DNA of 64,000 bases from Microbacterium luticocti DSM 19459 (GCF_000422405.1 NZ_AULS01000017.1:1-64000); one strand, 5' to 3'. Shown: positions 50,318-62,608, numbered from the stretch's first letter. Made by a program: numbers and translations. Notes: generated from the sequence alone by a model not told the origin.

Positions 50318-51508
50318 CTATGACACCCCGAGCTGTCCGGACAGCACCATGACGGCGGCGCCGCGCAGCACGATGTCCTGGCCCTGCTCGGTCATCCGTA
50401 CGCGGATGCCCTCGTGCACCTTCGCGAGGGTGCGGGTGCGCAGGGTGTCGGCCGCCGAGACGGCCAGGGGCCCGTCGAGCAGGTCGGCCGGGCCCGACAG
50501 CACGACCTCCGAGAGGTCGAGCGCGCCGACCACGGGCGCCAGGGCGATGCCCAGTCGCTCGCCCGCGTCGCGCAGCACGCCGGTGCGGGCGTCGTCGTCG
50601 GCGCCGGCCAGACGCGCGGTCAGCGACGGCACCGAGATCCAGGCTTCGAGGCATCCCACCTTGCCGCACGAGCACAGCGGACCGCCGTCGGTGGCGACGG
50701 TGACGTGGCCGATCTCTCCGGCGGCGAAGCGGCTGCCGACCATCGGGCGTCCGCCCGAGAGCAGCCCCGAGCCGACACCGCGGCCGACCTTGACGAGGAT
50801 CACGTCGTCGCCGGCGCCGCCGAACGTGTACTCGGCGAGCACGGCGGCGTTCGCGTCGTTGGCGACCACGACCGGCACGCCGAGCGCGCGCCGCAGGGTG
50901 CCTTCGAGGTCGAAGCCGGTCAGACCGAGGTTGGGTGCGGTCAGCACCACGCCCGCGTCGTCGACGACACCCGGCGATCCAACACCGACACCGAGCACGG
51001 GCGCGTGCGAGTCGCGCACCAGGTCGGCGGCGAACGCGACGATGGTGCCGACCACGTCGCCGTCGGCGCCCGGGTGCGGGATCTCGCGGCGCACCACGAT
51101 GGTGCCGTCGAGGGTCAGGATGCCACCGGCGAAGGTGTCGGGACCCGAAAGGTCGAGCGTGACGATGCGGTGGCCGCTGTGGTCGAGGTCGACGAGCATT
51201 GCGGGCTTGCCGGGCCGCGACACTTCGCGCACGCCCTTCTCGGCGACGAACCCGTCGGCGATGAGCTCGGCGATCAGGTCTGAGATGGTGACGCGGGTCA
51301 GCCCGGTCTCACGCGACAGGTCGGCGCGGCTCATCGCGCCGCGGTGGAACAGGGTCTGCAGCACCAGCGCGCGGTTGTGGGCACGGGCGTGCTCGGGCAG
51401 CACCTTGGCACCGTGGCGCGGGTGACGCAGCGGCGCGAGGGCGTACGGCACCGCGGCCGGTGCCGGTTCGGGAGAGGAAGGGCCGCGCCGCACTTCCGAT
51501 GCAGACAT
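50318..51508 (-). CDS. ROK-family transcriptional repressor
   Basis: A 396-residue NagC/XylR-type repressor. Residues about 40-95 are the MarR-like winged helix (HNRALVLQTLFHRGAMSRADL, GLTRVTISDLIAELIADGFV). The rest is the ROK sugar-binding domain with VANDANAAVLAEY, GEIGHVTVATDGG and the zinc motif CSCGKVGC. It is first in the leftward amino-sugar cluster and likely represses both this cluster and the hexosaminidase-nagA operon through TTTGTTAGT-N3-CCTTAC sites. The start codon appears to coincide with the transcription start. Confidence 0.93.
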   Translation of the reverse strand: MSASEVRRGPSSPEPAPAAVPYALAPLRHPRHGAKVLPEHARAHNRALVLQTLFHRGAMSRADLSRETGLTRVTISDLIAELIADGFVAEKGVREVSRPGKPAMLVDLDHSGHRIVTLDLSGPDTFAGGILTLDGTIVVRREIPHPGADGDVVGTIVAFAADLVRDSHAPVLGVGVGSPGVVDDAGVVLTAPNLGLTGFDLEGTLRRALGVPVVVANDANAAVLAEYTFGGAGDDVILVKVGRGVGSGLLSGGRPMVGSRFAAGEIGHVTVATDGGPLCSCGKVGCLEAWISVPSLTARLAGADDDARTGVLRDAGERLGIALAPVVGALDLSEVVLSGPADLLDGPLAVSAADTLRTRTLAKVHEGIRVRMTEQGQDIVLRGAAVMVLSGQLGVS

Positions 51509-51509
51509 G

Positions 51510-51544
51510 TTTGTTAGTAGACCTTACGAAAGGGTCGCATGCAA
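51510..51544 (-). promoter_or_regulatory. Leaderless promoter and operator of the ROK repressor gene
   Basis: On the reverse strand TTGCAT (51544-51539), a 17-bp spacer and TCTACT (51521-51516) are followed by seven bases and the ATG at 51508, so transcription should start at the ATG. The operator-like TTTGTTAGTAGACCTTAC (51510-51527) covers this -10 box, as expected for autorepression. Confidence 0.6.
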
Positions 51545-51737
51545 GCCGGTACCCGGGTTTTGCTCAGGGTCTTTACAAAAACGTTATCTTGCCGTGCGGC
51601 GTCGTCGTTCCCACCCGCCGCGCGACGACGAGCGGGTCGCGGCCGCCGCCGGGCTCCTGGCCCTCCTCCGCGCGCCTTTCCGTGTCGGCGCCGTCGCGTA
51701 CCATGGATATCAGGGGAACACAAACGGGGGTGACGGC

Positions 51738-53147
51738 GTGCCAGAAACGCCAGATCGATCGAGCGCACCGCAGGACGGTGCGGCATACGCGTGGGCGCCT
51801 GCGCCCGCGCGCACGCGACGACGCCGTCTGGGACTGTGGATCGGCACGCCGCTGGCCCTCGTGCTCGTCGCACTGGTCGCGGCATCCCTCGTGCTCATCG
51901 CCCCCGGCACCGCCGTCGCCGGCGTGCAGGTCGGCGGCATGATGCCGGGTGCGGCGGCCGCGGCGATCCAGTCGCACCTCGACCAGACGCGCATCGAACT
52001 GCGCGGCGAGGGCATCGACGCGACCCTCAGCGGCGCGCAGCTGGGCGCGAAGGTCGACGCACGGGCGCTGGCCGACAGCGCGTTCCGCGAGCACCCGATG
52101 TGGAACCTGGGAGCCTGGTTCTCGGGCACCCGCCCCGCCCCGGTCACCGTCGATGCGGCGACCGCCGACGCGGCGCTGCGCAAGGTCGCGCCCGGCCTGT
52201 ACCGCGACGCCACCGACGCGACGGTGCGATTCGACGCGGCATCGGGCACCTACGTGACCACGCCGGCGGCCGACGGCACCCGGGTCGATCTCGCCGCGAT
52301 CACCACCGCGTTGCAGGACGCGTTCGCGCAGGGGATCCAGACGGTGCCCGTCTCGGCCGCGCAGGTGCCGGCGGCGCCGGCGATCAGCACCGAGACCGCG
52401 GTGGCCACGGCGAAAACGCTCAACGGGATGCTGCCGAAGCTCGGCTTCTACGTCGGCGACGAGCGCACCGTGCCGGTCGACGCGAAGACCGCGTCGACCT
52501 GGCTGACGGTGACCGCGCACGACGGTGACCTGACGATCTCGGCCGACCAGGCCGCGATCCAGAAGGTCGTCGACACCCTGGCGACGAAGGTCGACCGCAA
52601 GCCGCAGAACGGCACCGCCATCACGAACACCGCCGGCAAGGTGCTGCACTACGAGGTCGAGACGCTCGACGGCCGCGTGCTCGGCGACACCTCGGGCATC
52701 GCCGCGGCGTTCGCCGCGCAGCTGGCCAAGGGCGACGCCGTGTACACGCTGCCGGTGACGGTGACCGCGGCGAAGACCACGAAGATCACCCGCACCGCCG
52801 TGGTCGACCTCAGCGAACAGCGGGCGTACTTCTACCAGAACGGCACGCTCGTGCACAGCTACCTGGTCTCGACCGGCGACGCGAACCACGCCACCCCGAC
52901 CGGGCACTTCACGGTGTTCGCGAAGGTCGCCAAGCAAGACATGGGGTGCTTCCCCGGCGCGGAGTACTGCACGAAGGACGTGCCGTGGGTGACGTACTTC
53001 GCGCCGAACGTCGGCTTCCACGGCACCTACTGGCACAACAACTTCGGGCACGTGATGAGTCACGGCTGCGTGAACATGCCGATCGACATCGCCAAGTGGG
53101 TGTACGACTGGGCGCCGTACGGCATGCAGGTCACCGTCCAGCACTGA
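51738..53147 (+). CDS. L,D-transpeptidase (YkuD family), membrane-anchored
   Basis: A 469-residue envelope enzyme starting at GTG 51738 (GGGGG seven bases upstream). A basic RTRRRRLG segment and one hydrophobic helix (about 34-56) anchor it, then two repeats of a peptidoglycan-binding/YoaR-like domain fill residues 60-340. The C-terminal YkuD domain has the catalytic motif MSHGCVNM with Cys444 and upstream His in FHGTYWHNNFGH. It forms 3-3 cross-links or attaches proteins in peptidoglycan. It is a single gene ending in a strong terminator. Confidence 0.93.
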   Translation: MPETPDRSSAPQDGAAYAWAPAPARTRRRRLGLWIGTPLALVLVALVAASLVLIAPGTAVAGVQVGGMMPGAAAAAIQSHLDQTRIELRGEGIDATLSGAQLGAKVDARALADSAFREHPMWNLGAWFSGTRPAPVTVDAATADAALRKVAPGLYRDATDATVRFDAASGTYVTTPAADGTRVDLAAITTALQDAFAQGIQTVPVSAAQVPAAPAISTETAVATAKTLNGMLPKLGFYVGDERTVPVDAKTASTWLTVTAHDGDLTISADQAAIQKVVDTLATKVDRKPQNGTAITNTAGKVLHYEVETLDGRVLGDTSGIAAAFAAQLAKGDAVYTLPVTVTAAKTTKITRTAVVDLSEQRAYFYQNGTLVHSYLVSTGDANHATPTGHFTVFAKVAKQDMGCFPGAEYCTKDVPWVTYFAPNVGFHGTYWHNNFGHVMSHGCVNMPIDIAKWVYDWAPYGMQVTVQH

Positions 53148-53278
53148 CCGGACCGCCACACGCCCACACCGTCGGTGTGCGGCAGCCGTCACCGGCTATA
53201 GCGCCCGCCACCACCCCGGACGTGCTCCGGCGCTCGTGCCACACCGCAGCGCACACGTGCGACACCGCAGCGCACACA

Positions 53279-53312
53279 CGAGGGGGCGGATGCCACAGCA
53301 TCCGCCCCCTCG
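53279..53312. terminator. Bidirectional terminator between L,D-transpeptidase and icd
   Basis: CGAGGGGGCGGATGC (53279-53293) and GCATCCGCCCCCTCG (53298-53312) form a perfect 15-bp stem with a CACA loop between convergent genes. Confidence 0.85.
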
Positions 53313-53329
53313 TCGCGTGTCTGCGACGA

Positions 53330-55549
<2,220 letters not shown>

Positions 55550-55610
55550 CGCTCGCCTCTTCGTTCTGTTGCGTCGACAGGGGTCTTCTCAGCTTATCGC
55601 GTGCGCCAAA

Positions 55611-55630
55611 ATATCTTGATATCGAGATAT
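55611..55630. promoter_or_regulatory. MarR-like palindromic operator between icd and the GNAT gene
   Basis: ATATCTTGATATCGAGATAT is a palindrome with one mismatched pair, centred on GATATC. It has the size and A/T-flanked form of MarR-family sites. In Streptomyces the MarR protein TamR is reported to regulate isocitrate dehydrogenase and aconitase; I recall the site type but not its exact consensus. Confidence 0.5.
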
Positions 55631-55703
55631 CTCGGGGCGATCGTCGGGTTTGGTCCGGCGCCGGGGCGTGTGCGGTGTCGGCAAATGCCGTTACTCTGGC
55701 GTT

Positions 55704-56156
55704 ATGGGTGACCTGCGACTGGTGGAACTGTCCGCGTCGACGATCGTCGCGGTCAACAACTTCTCACTGAAGCCGGGGCAAGAGGAGTTCCTCTCGCCGG
55801 TGAGCTACGGGATCGCCGCGACGGTCGTCAATCCGAACACCTCGTGGCAACGCGTCGTGGTCGACGGCGACGAGGTCGTGGGCTTCATCAGCGCGAACTT
55901 CGACCCCGAGTTCCCGCAGGAGTACTTCCGCTCGGTGCTGTGGCGCATCAATGTGGATGCCGACGAGCAGGGCCGCGGCGTCGGGCGTTTCGCCGTCGAG
56001 GGGTTGCTCGACGAGGCCCGCAGGCGCGGCATGGACCACGTGAACGTGATCTACGAGGCCGGCAGCGGCGGCCCGGCGAAGTTCTTCGAGCGCGTCGGAT
56101 TCACCCCGGTGGGTGAGACCGAGTACGGCGAGGTCGTCGCCGAGATCAAGCTCTGA
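55704..56156 (+). CDS. GNAT-family N-acetyltransferase
   Basis: A 150-residue acetyltransferase. The acetyl-CoA loop is QGRGVGRFAVEGLLDEA, preceded by strand LWRINVDAD and followed by NVIYEAGSGGPAKFFERVGF. The substrate is unknown. ATG 55704 lacks a Shine-Dalgarno; TACTCT at 55692-55697 ends six bases before the ATG, so it may be leaderless. It is divergent from icd and may share the palindrome at 55611. Confidence 0.85.
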   Translation: MGDLRLVELSASTIVAVNNFSLKPGQEEFLSPVSYGIAATVVNPNTSWQRVVVDGDEVVGFISANFDPEFPQEYFRSVLWRINVDADEQGRGVGRFAVEGLLDEARRRGMDHVNVIYEAGSGGPAKFFERVGFTPVGETEYGEVVAEIKL

Positions 56157-56498
56157 CGCCTCGCCCGCGCCCGCCACCACCCGGCACCGCGCCGTGCTCC
56201 CGCGCCGCGCCCCTTCACCGCGCCGCGCGCCCTCATCGCGCTCGGCACCACCCGTGACGCGTTACGCGCGCCTCACCGCGCTCGCCACCGCCCCTCGCCG
56301 CGCTCCCCGCCACCCTGACGCCTCGCACCGCGCTCGGCCCCACCCCTCACCGCGAGAGATCATCTGACGGACGAGAGCGCGGGTATTCCCCACACCCTCG
56401 TCCGTCCGTTGTTCTTTCGCGGAGTTCTCGTTCTCTCGCGGGGTCTCTCGCGGAGTTCTCGTTCTCTCGCCGAGGTCTCTCGCGGATCGGGGTGGCGC
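56157..56498. repeat. Intergenic repeats: GCGCC-rich runs, a diverged hairpin copy and a 31-bp duplication
   Basis: ATCTGACGGACGA (56363-56375) and TCGTCCGTCCG (56398-56408) recall the hairpin pair at 34.3-34.7 kb, including the inner GCGCGGGTA word. Next, CGCGGAGTTCTCGTTCTCTC occurs at 56418 and 56449, 31 bp apart. No gene is seen. Confidence 0.75.
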
Positions 56499-58310
56499 TC
56501 AGACCAGCGACTCGCGCCAGGCGGCGTGCAGCTGGGCGAACTTGCCCGTGCCCGCGATCAGCGCGGCGGGGGCGTCATCCTCGATGATGCGGCCGTGCTC
56601 CATCACCAGCACCCGGTCGGCGATCGCCACGGTCGACAGCCGGTGCGCGATGATGATCGCGGTGCGGTCGGCCAGCAGCGTCTGCAGCGCCTCCTGCACC
56701 TGCCGCTCGCTCGGGATGTCGAGCGATGCGGTCGCCTCGTCCAGGATGAGCACCGCCGGGTTCGCCAGGAACGCGCGCGCGAACGAGATCAGCTGCCGCT
56801 GCCCCGCCGACACGCGGCCGCCGCGCTTGTTCACGTCGGTGTCGTACCCGTCCGGCAACGCCTGGATGAAGGCATCCGCCCCCACCGCCCGGGCTGCGGC
56901 ACGGATCTCGTCGAGCGAGGCGTCGGGCTTGCCCAGCGCGATGTTGTCGGCGACCGTGCCGCTGAACAGGTAGGCCTCCTGGGTGACCATGACGATGGCG
57001 CGTCGCAGATCTTTCGGGTGCAGCTCGCGCAGGTCGACGCCGTCCAGCAGCACGGCGCCGCGCGTCGGGTCGTAGAACCGCGACACCAGCTTGGCGAGGG
57101 TGGACTTGCCCGCACCGGTCGTGCCGACCAGCGCCACGGTCTGTCCGGCGGGGATGTCGAGCGTGAAGTCGGGCAGCACCGTCTTGCCGGCGCCGTACGA
57201 GAACTCGACGCCGTCGAAGCGGATGCCGCCGCGCGCCTCCCACAAATCCACCGGCTTCACCGGGTCGGGCACGCTCGGTTCCTCTTCGAGCACGCCCGAC
57301 ACCTTCTCGAGGGCCGCCGAAGCGGACTGGTAGGAGTTCAGGAACGTCGCGACGTCTTCGAGCGGGCTGAAGAAGTTGCGGATGTACATCACGGCGGCCA
57401 GGAGCGACCCGATGAGAAGTCCACCGTCGACGACGCGGAACGCCCCCCACAGCAGCACGGCGGCCATGGTGACGTTCGAGATCAGGATCAGGGCCGGCTC
57501 GAACGTGCCGAACAGTCGCACCAGTCTCAGGTTGACGCGTCGGTACTCGTCCGACACCTCGCCGAACTCGACGTCGTTGCGCTTCTCTTTGCGGAACGCC
57601 TTGACGGCACGGATGCCGGTCATCGTCTCGACGAACTGCACGATCACCTTGGCGCTGACCACCCGCGAGCGCCGGTAGCCGCGCTGCGACTCGATGTAGA
57701 ACCAGCGCATCAGCACCGCCAGCGGAATCGCCATCGCCAGCAGCACCAGACCGCTTCGCCAGTCGAGCAGGAACAGCATGATCAGCGTGAACACGCCGTA
57801 CAGCGCGCCCTGCACCAGCTGGGTCAGCCCGCCGTCGAGCAGTTCGCGGATCGAGTCCAGGTCGCTGGTCTGCCGCGAGATGATCCGGCCCGACGTGTAC
57901 GTCTCGTGGAACTCCAGGCTCAACCGCTGGGTGTGCCGGAAGATCCGGGTGCGCAGATCGAGCAGGATCGTCTGCGTGATCCGCGCCGACAGCACCACGA
58001 ACCAGCCCATGAGCGCCGCGCCCAGGCCGCCGGTGGCGATGTACAGCGCGGTGATGCCGAACGCGGGCGCCCAGTCCGCGGCATCCACCGCCCGCGGCAG
58101 CGCCACGTTGATGCCGTAGGCGATGAGCGTCGGGCCGACCACACGCAGCAGCGTCGAGACCACGATGACCACGGCGCCGAGGATCACCAGCGGCAGCATC
58201 GGCTTCATCAGTGAGAACAGCAGCCGCACCGAACGCTGCCGGATGGCCCGGCTCTCGGTCTTGGTGTAATCGTTGCGGTCTTCACCGCGGGTGCCGGTGA
58301 CGGTGCTCAC
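56499..58310 (-). CDS. ABC exporter half-transporter, catalytically canonical subunit
   Basis: A 603-residue type IV exporter: six helices in residues 30-320, then the ATPase domain. Walker [10 protein letters not shown] has Lys402, the Q-loop is VTQEAYLF, Walker B is [13 protein letters not shown] with catalytic Glu525, and the switch His is IIAHRLS. The ABC signature is RVSAGQRQ rather than LSGGQ. GTG 58310 overlaps the partner's stop (GTGA). Combined with the partner's degenerate Walker B, one ATP site of the heterodimer is normal and one degenerate, as in TM287/288-, BmrCD- and LmrCD-type multidrug exporters. Confidence 0.93.
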   Translation of the reverse strand: MSTVTGTRGEDRNDYTKTESRAIRQRSVRLLFSLMKPMLPLVILGAVVIVVSTLLRVVGPTLIAYGINVALPRAVDAADWAPAFGITALYIATGGLGAALMGWFVVLSARITQTILLDLRTRIFRHTQRLSLEFHETYTSGRIISRQTSDLDSIRELLDGGLTQLVQGALYGVFTLIMLFLLDWRSGLVLLAMAIPLAVLMRWFYIESQRGYRRSRVVSAKVIVQFVETMTGIRAVKAFRKEKRNDVEFGEVSDEYRRVNLRLVRLFGTFEPALILISNVTMAAVLLWGAFRVVDGGLLIGSLLAAVMYIRNFFSPLEDVATFLNSYQSASAALEKVSGVLEEEPSVPDPVKPVDLWEARGGIRFDGVEFSYGAGKTVLPDFTLDIPAGQTVALVGTTGAGKSTLAKLVSRFYDPTRGAVLLDGVDLRELHPKDLRRAIVMVTQEAYLFSGTVADNIALGKPDASLDEIRAAARAVGADAFIQALPDGYDTDVNKRGGRVSAGQRQLISFARAFLANPAVLILDEATASLDIPSERQVQEALQTLLADRTAIIIAHRLSTVAIADRVLVMEHGRIIEDDAPAALIAGTGKFAQLHAAWRESLV

Positions 58311-60124
58311 AGGTTCACCTCCATCTCTCGCTGACGCAGATCGTCGGCCTCGAGGCTCGAGATCACGAATCGGTAGTGGGCGCTGGTGCGCAGCAGTTCG
58401 CTGTGGGTGCCCACCGCGGTGATGCGACCGTGCTCGAGCACCGCCACCCGGTCGGCGAGCGCGACCGTGGACGGGCGGTGCGCGACGATGAGCGCGGTCG
58501 TGGTGGCCAGCACGCGCCGCAGCGCCGCCTCGACGAGCGCCTCGGTGTCGACGTCGAGTGCCGACAGCGGGTCGTCGAGCACGAGCACGGCGGGCTTGGC
58601 GGCGACCGCCCGCGCCAGGGCGAGCCGCTGACGCTGCCCGCCCGACAGGCTCAGCCCCTCTTCACCGACGCGGGTGTCGACCCCCTCGGGCAGTTCGTAG
58701 GCGAAGTGGGCCTGGGCGATCTCGAGCGCCTCGTCGAGCACGGACTGCGCCTCGGGGCTCGAGACGTCGAGGTCGTCACGGCCGAGCAGCACGTTCTCAC
58801 GCACCGTCGTCGAGAACAGCGTGGCGTCTTCGAACGCCATCGAGATGTGCCGGCGCAGCTCCTCCAGTCGCAGGTCGCGCACGTCGACGCCGTCCAGCTC
58901 CACCGCTCCCGCGGTCACGTCGTACAGCCGCGTGGGCAGGGTGGTCAGCGTGGTCTTGCCCGAGCCGGTGAGCCCGACCAGCGCCATCGTCTCGCCGGGC
59001 TCGAGCTCGAGGTCGATGCCGTCCAGCAGATCCGGTTCGTCGGCTGCGGCATCCTGATACCTGAAATGCGCGTCCCGGAACGTGAGGCGTCCGCGCGGCT
59101 CGGCGATGGTGGCAGGATGCTCCGGGTCGACGATGGTGTTCTGCTCGTCGAACACCTCGAAGACGCGGTCGGTGGCGGTGCGGGTGTCGACGAGGAACGA
59201 GAACAGGAACCCGAGCGACTCGAGCGGCCACCGCAGCGCCGTGGCCATCGCGAAGAACGCGAACAGCTCGCCCACGCTCAGCTGGCCGAGGCTGGCCAGC
59301 CAGATGCCCAGCAGCAGGCAGACCGCGAACGCGACGGCCGGCACGATGTCGAGCCAGAACCACAGCTGGCCGTCCTGGCCGGCCTTGCGCAGTTCGGTGA
59401 CCCGCAGGCTCTCGGCCTGCCGTTCGAACTTCTGCAGCGCGTGCTTTCCGCGGCCGAACGCCTTGAGCACCCGGATGCCGTGCACGCTCTCCTCCACCGC
59501 GGTGGCCAGGTCGCCGGCCTGATCCTGGCTCTTGCGCGAGAGCGCACCGTAGGTCTGCTCGAAGCGGTATCCGAAGTACCACAGCGGGATGGAGATGATG
59601 ATGAACGCGGTGCCCAGGGCCCAGTGCCACCGGAACAGCAGCAGCGCACCCAGCACGATCGTCAGCACGTTCACCACGAGCAGGATGAGCCCGAACGACA
59701 ACCACCGGCGGATGCGGCCGATGTCCTGCATCATGCGGCTGAGCAGCTGCCCGGACTGCCACTTGTCGTGGAATGCGACCGGAAGCCGCTGCAGCCGCAC
59801 GTAGAAGTTCTGGCGGATCTCGTACTCGACGCGGGTGCCGGGGGTGAGCACGAACGCGCGACGGGCGTACACGAAGACGGCTTCGAGGATGCCGAGGACC
59901 AGCACGCCGACGCAGGCCCAGACGATCTGGCCGGAATCGCCGGAGGCGATCGGGCCGTCGACGGCGGCCTGCAGCACGAGCGGGATGACGAGGGTCATCA
60001 CGGCGGCGCCGAGGGCGGTGAGCAGCCCGCCGATCAGGCGCGGCAGCACGGGTTTGACGAACGGGTAGAGGCGCCACAGGGCGCGGGGAGTGGACAGGCG
60101 GCGTGGTGAAGGCGTGGAAGTCAT
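58307..60124 (-). CDS. ABC exporter half-transporter, degenerate-site subunit
   Basis: A 605-residue partner of the downstream exporter subunit. Walker A is GLTGSGKTT and the signature [10 protein letters not shown] is canonical, but Walker B reads [13 protein letters not shown], with Asp518 in place of the catalytic glutamate. This residue set is typical of the degenerate subunit of heterodimeric drug or lipid exporters. Start ATG 60124 has AAGGATC upstream. A 26-codon ORF and hairpin precede it and may regulate it by attenuation. The substrate is unknown. Confidence 0.93.
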   Translation of the reverse strand: MTSTPSPRRLSTPRALWRLYPFVKPVLPRLIGGLLTALGAAVMTLVIPLVLQAAVDGPIASGDSGQIVWACVGVLVLGILEAVFVYARRAFVLTPGTRVEYEIRQNFYVRLQRLPVAFHDKWQSGQLLSRMMQDIGRIRRWLSFGLILLVVNVLTIVLGALLLFRWHWALGTAFIIISIPLWYFGYRFEQTYGALSRKSQDQAGDLATAVEESVHGIRVLKAFGRGKHALQKFERQAESLRVTELRKAGQDGQLWFWLDIVPAVAFAVCLLLGIWLASLGQLSVGELFAFFAMATALRWPLESLGFLFSFLVDTRTATDRVFEVFDEQNTIVDPEHPATIAEPRGRLTFRDAHFRYQDAAADEPDLLDGIDLELEPGETMALVGLTGSGKTTLTTLPTRLYDVTAGAVELDGVDVRDLRLEELRRHISMAFEDATLFSTTVRENVLLGRDDLDVSSPEAQSVLDEALEIAQAHFAYELPEGVDTRVGEEGLSLSGGQRQRLALARAVAAKPAVLVLDDPLSALDVDTEALVEAALRRVLATTTALIVAHRPSTVALADRVAVLEHGRITAVGTHSELLRTSAHYRFVISSLEADDLRQREMEVNL

Positions 60125-60262
60125 GATCCTTGTGGGAAGAGGGGTGACGGAAGGCGCCCTGGTGCGGGCGATACGGCGTGCAGGGCGCCGCGCGGGCGGC
60201 GGCCGGTCGTGGGCGGGTCTCGACGGCTCTCGACGGAGCGCGACGGTCGGGGAAGCGGCGAC
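60125..60262 (-). promoter_or_regulatory. Leader region with hairpin between the 26-codon ORF and the ABC exporter
   Basis: GGCGCCCTG (60153-60161) and CAGGGCGCC (60181-60189) form a perfect 9-bp stem in the 138-nt spacer. Adjacent GCGCGGGCGGCGGCC sequence can pair alternatively. This fits a transcription or translation attenuator read after the leader ORF; that is inference. Confidence 0.45.
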
Positions 60263-60343
60263 CTATCCCTCGGCGGCGAGCCCGGCCAGCCCGGCGATCG
60301 GGCGGAGGACGACCGGCTTGACGTCGTTGACGGCCTGGTACAT
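60263..60343 (-). CDS. 26-residue leader peptide upstream of the ABC exporter
   Basis: ATG 60343 is preceded by the near-perfect Shine-Dalgarno AAGGAGGAAGCC and opens 26 codons (MYQAVNDVKPVVLRP, then a Gly/Ala/Leu-rich end) closing with TAG at 60263. It has no signal peptide. The position 138 nt before a heterodimeric ABC exporter matches the layout of bmrB-bmrCD of Bacillus, where translation of a leader ORF under antibiotic stress relieves attenuation. It could instead encode an exported peptide. The rest of 60125-60557 is non-coding. Confidence 0.55.
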   Translation of the reverse strand: MYQAVNDVKPVVLRPIAGLAGLAAEG

Positions 60344-60392
60344 GGCTTCCTCCTTGGATCGGGCGTGGCTGCCGCGTGAGCGACAGCCCTCC

Positions 60393-60422
60393 AGCCTAAG
60401 CCTGAACGTTCGCTGTGCGCAA
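60393..60422 (-). promoter_or_regulatory. Promoter for the leader ORF and ABC exporter
   Basis: Reverse-strand TTGCGC (60422-60417), an 18-bp spacer and TAGGCT (60398-60393) lie about 50 nt before the leader ORF. Confidence 0.4.
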
Positions 60423-60557
60423 CACCGTTCCGCGCCCGCACCTCACGCGAGCGGGGTGCCCTTTCGTGAACGCAATGCCGAGCGTCGTGCCGCCCACCCC
60501 TTACGCCCGCGGGCTGCACCTCCCTCACGCGCGCGAGCTGCACCTCGCGCAGCGGAC

Positions 60558-61058
60558 TCAGCGCGATGCGGCGGCCTCGCGTGCGAGCAGGCTGCGCTTG
60601 ACGTCGGTGCCCCACGCGAATCCGCCCATCGAGCCGTCACCGCGCAGCACACGATGGCATGGCACGAACAGCGCCGGCGCATTGCGTGCGCAGATCGACG
60701 CGGCCGCCCGCACGGCCGTGGGCCGGCCGAGCGCGGCGGCGAACTCCGTGTAGCTCAGCGGTCGTCCGGGTGCGATCTCACGCAGCGCGCGCCAGCCGTC
60801 GTGCTGCAGCGGCGTGCCGTGTTGGCGCACGCCGATCGCGTCGACGGCGGTCAGATCGCCGTCGTAGTAGGCGTCGACGGCGGCCGCGGCATCCGTCTCG
60901 CCCACCTCGACATCATCCGGCCGCAGGCTCGGGTGCACGCGGGCGAGCAGCGCGGCGACGTCGGCCGTCCAGCCCGAGGCGAGCACGCACCCCGCCTCGT
61001 CGACGATGAGGGTGAACGGCCCGTCGGGCGTGTCGATGGTCTGGGTCAGGGCGGTCAC
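60558..61058 (-). CDS. ogt: Methylated-DNA-protein-cysteine methyltransferase
   Basis: A 166-residue O6-alkylguanine transferase with the suicide cysteine in [17 protein letters not shown]. The recognition helix precedes it ([18 protein letters not shown]). It repairs O6-methylguanine in a single-turnover reaction. GTG 61058 overlaps the stop of the ada-alkA fusion (GTGA), so both are induced together. Confidence 0.95.
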   Translation of the reverse strand: MTALTQTIDTPDGPFTLIVDEAGCVLASGWTADVAALLARVHPSLRPDDVEVGETDAAAAVDAYYDGDLTAVDAIGVRQHGTPLQHDGWRALREIAPGRPLSYTEFAAALGRPTAVRAAASICARNAPALFVPCHRVLRGDGSMGGFAWGTDVKRSLLAREAAASR

Positions 61059-62515
61059 GGGGTCTCCTTCGCGGGGGTGGATGCCGCGCGCCACAGGTGC
61101 GCGGTCAGGTAGCTGCGCCACGGCGCGGTGCGCTCGGCCCAGGCGGTGAGCGCCCGCGGATCGGCGGGCAGACCGGCCCGGGCGGCCCCGGCGCGGGCGG
61201 CGACGTCGCCGGGCAGGAACACGTCGGGGTCGCCGGTGATGCGCATGCGCACATAGTCGGCCGTCCACGGCCCGATGCCGGGCAGCGCCAGCAGTGCCGC
61301 CCGCTGTGCGACGGGGTCGTCGCCGGGACTGAGGGTGAGGGTGCCGTCCGCGAGCGCGGCGGCGGCGCCGACGACTGCGCGGATGCGTGCGGCGGGCCCG
61401 CGCAGCACCTCATGGCCGCGGGCGGCGATCGTCGCCATGTCGGGGAACAGCACGCCGCCGTCGGGCAGCCGTTCGCCGAGCGCGGCGGTCAGCCGGGTCA
61501 GGGCGGTGCGCGCGGCGGCCACCGACACCTGCTGGCCGATCATGGCGCGGATGAGCATCTCGCCGGCATCGACCGCGCCGGGCACCCGGATGCCGGGCGT
61601 CGCCGTCACGAGGGGGGCGAGCTCGGGGTGTCGGGCGAGTGCGCCGTCGATGCCGACCGGGTCGGCGTCGAGGTCGAACAGCCGGCGGGCCCGGGCGAGC
61701 AGGGCGGGCAGGTCGGTCAGGCGGGCCAGGCGGGCGTCCAGTCGCAGCACGCCGTCCTCGGCGTGCACGCGCATCCATCCCGGACCGTGCGGCAGGGCGA
61801 GGGTGCGCGCGTACGAGGCGGCATCGGCCTGCTCGACGCCCTCGACGGCACGCGCGCGCATCCAGGCGAACAGGCCCGGCAGGTCGATCGGTGTGCGGTG
61901 GGCGAGCACGAGACGGATGCCGCCGCCGACCTGGGCCTCGTGCGCGTGCCGCCGCGCCCGCAGCTCGAGCGGTGTCATCCGGAACACGTCGCGGATGGTG
62001 TCGTTGAACTGACGGATGCTCGAGAACCCGGCCGAGAACGCGACGTCGGCCGCGGGCAGGTCGGTGCCCACCAGCAGCATCCGTGCGGTGTGGGCACGAT
62101 GCGCGCGGGCAAGCGCGAGCGGTCCGGCACCGAGCTCGGCGGTGAGGATGCGGCCGAGCTGCCGGGACGAGTAGCCGAGCCGGCGGGCGAGGCCGGGCAC
62201 GCCCTCGCGCTCGATGACGCCGTCCTGGATCAGCCGCATCGCACGGCCGGCGGCATCCGTTCGCATGTTCCATTCCGGAGATCCCGGTGCGGCGTCGGGC
62301 AGGCAGCGTTTGCAGGCGCGGTACCCCGCCTCGTGCGCGGCCGCCGCGGTGGCGTAGAACGTGACGTTCGCCGTCTTCGGTGTGCGCGCCGGGCAGCTCG
62401 GCCGGCAGTACACGCCGGTGGAACGGACCGCCGTGATGAACTGCCCGTCGAACCGCGCGTCGCGCGCGTCGATCGCGCGGTAGCGCTCGTCGAAGGTCAT
62501 CGCGGTCAGGCTCAT
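61055..62515 (-). CDS. Ada-type regulator fused to AlkA DNA-3-methyladenine glycosylase
   Basis: A 486-residue fusion. Residues 5-80 are the Ada zinc domain with Cys37, Cys41, Cys68 and Cys71 ([23 protein letters not shown]); Cys37 is the phosphotriester methyl acceptor. Residues 85-185 are an AraC-type DNA-binding domain. The rest is AlkA: N-terminal domain, then the helix-hairpin-helix [15 protein letters not shown] with catalytic Asp in FLPGDVAAR. It senses methyl phosphotriesters, activates its own operon and excises alkylated bases. With ogt it forms a compact adaptive-response operon. Confidence 0.95.
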   Translation of the reverse strand: MSLTAMTFDERYRAIDARDARFDGQFITAVRSTGVYCRPSCPARTPKTANVTFYATAAAAHEAGYRACKRCLPDAAPGSPEWNMRTDAAGRAMRLIQDGVIEREGVPGLARRLGYSSRQLGRILTAELGAGPLALARAHRAHTARMLLVGTDLPAADVAFSAGFSSIRQFNDTIRDVFRMTPLELRARRHAHEAQVGGGIRLVLAHRTPIDLPGLFAWMRARAVEGVEQADAASYARTLALPHGPGWMRVHAEDGVLRLDARLARLTDLPALLARARRLFDLDADPVGIDGALARHPELAPLVTATPGIRVPGAVDAGEMLIRAMIGQQVSVAAARTALTRLTAALGERLPDGGVLFPDMATIAARGHEVLRGPAARIRAVVGAAAALADGTLTLSPGDDPVAQRAALLALPGIGPWTADYVRMRITGDPDVFLPGDVAARAGAARAGLPADPRALTAWAERTAPWRSYLTAHLWRAASTPAKETP

Positions 62516-62608
62516 GACTCCAGCCTGACACGCCCCACCGATCCGGTCTCGCGGAAATCGGACATCACCGTGTAGCCGCTCGTCCGGCGCGGGCGCGGGC
62601 GGGACACC

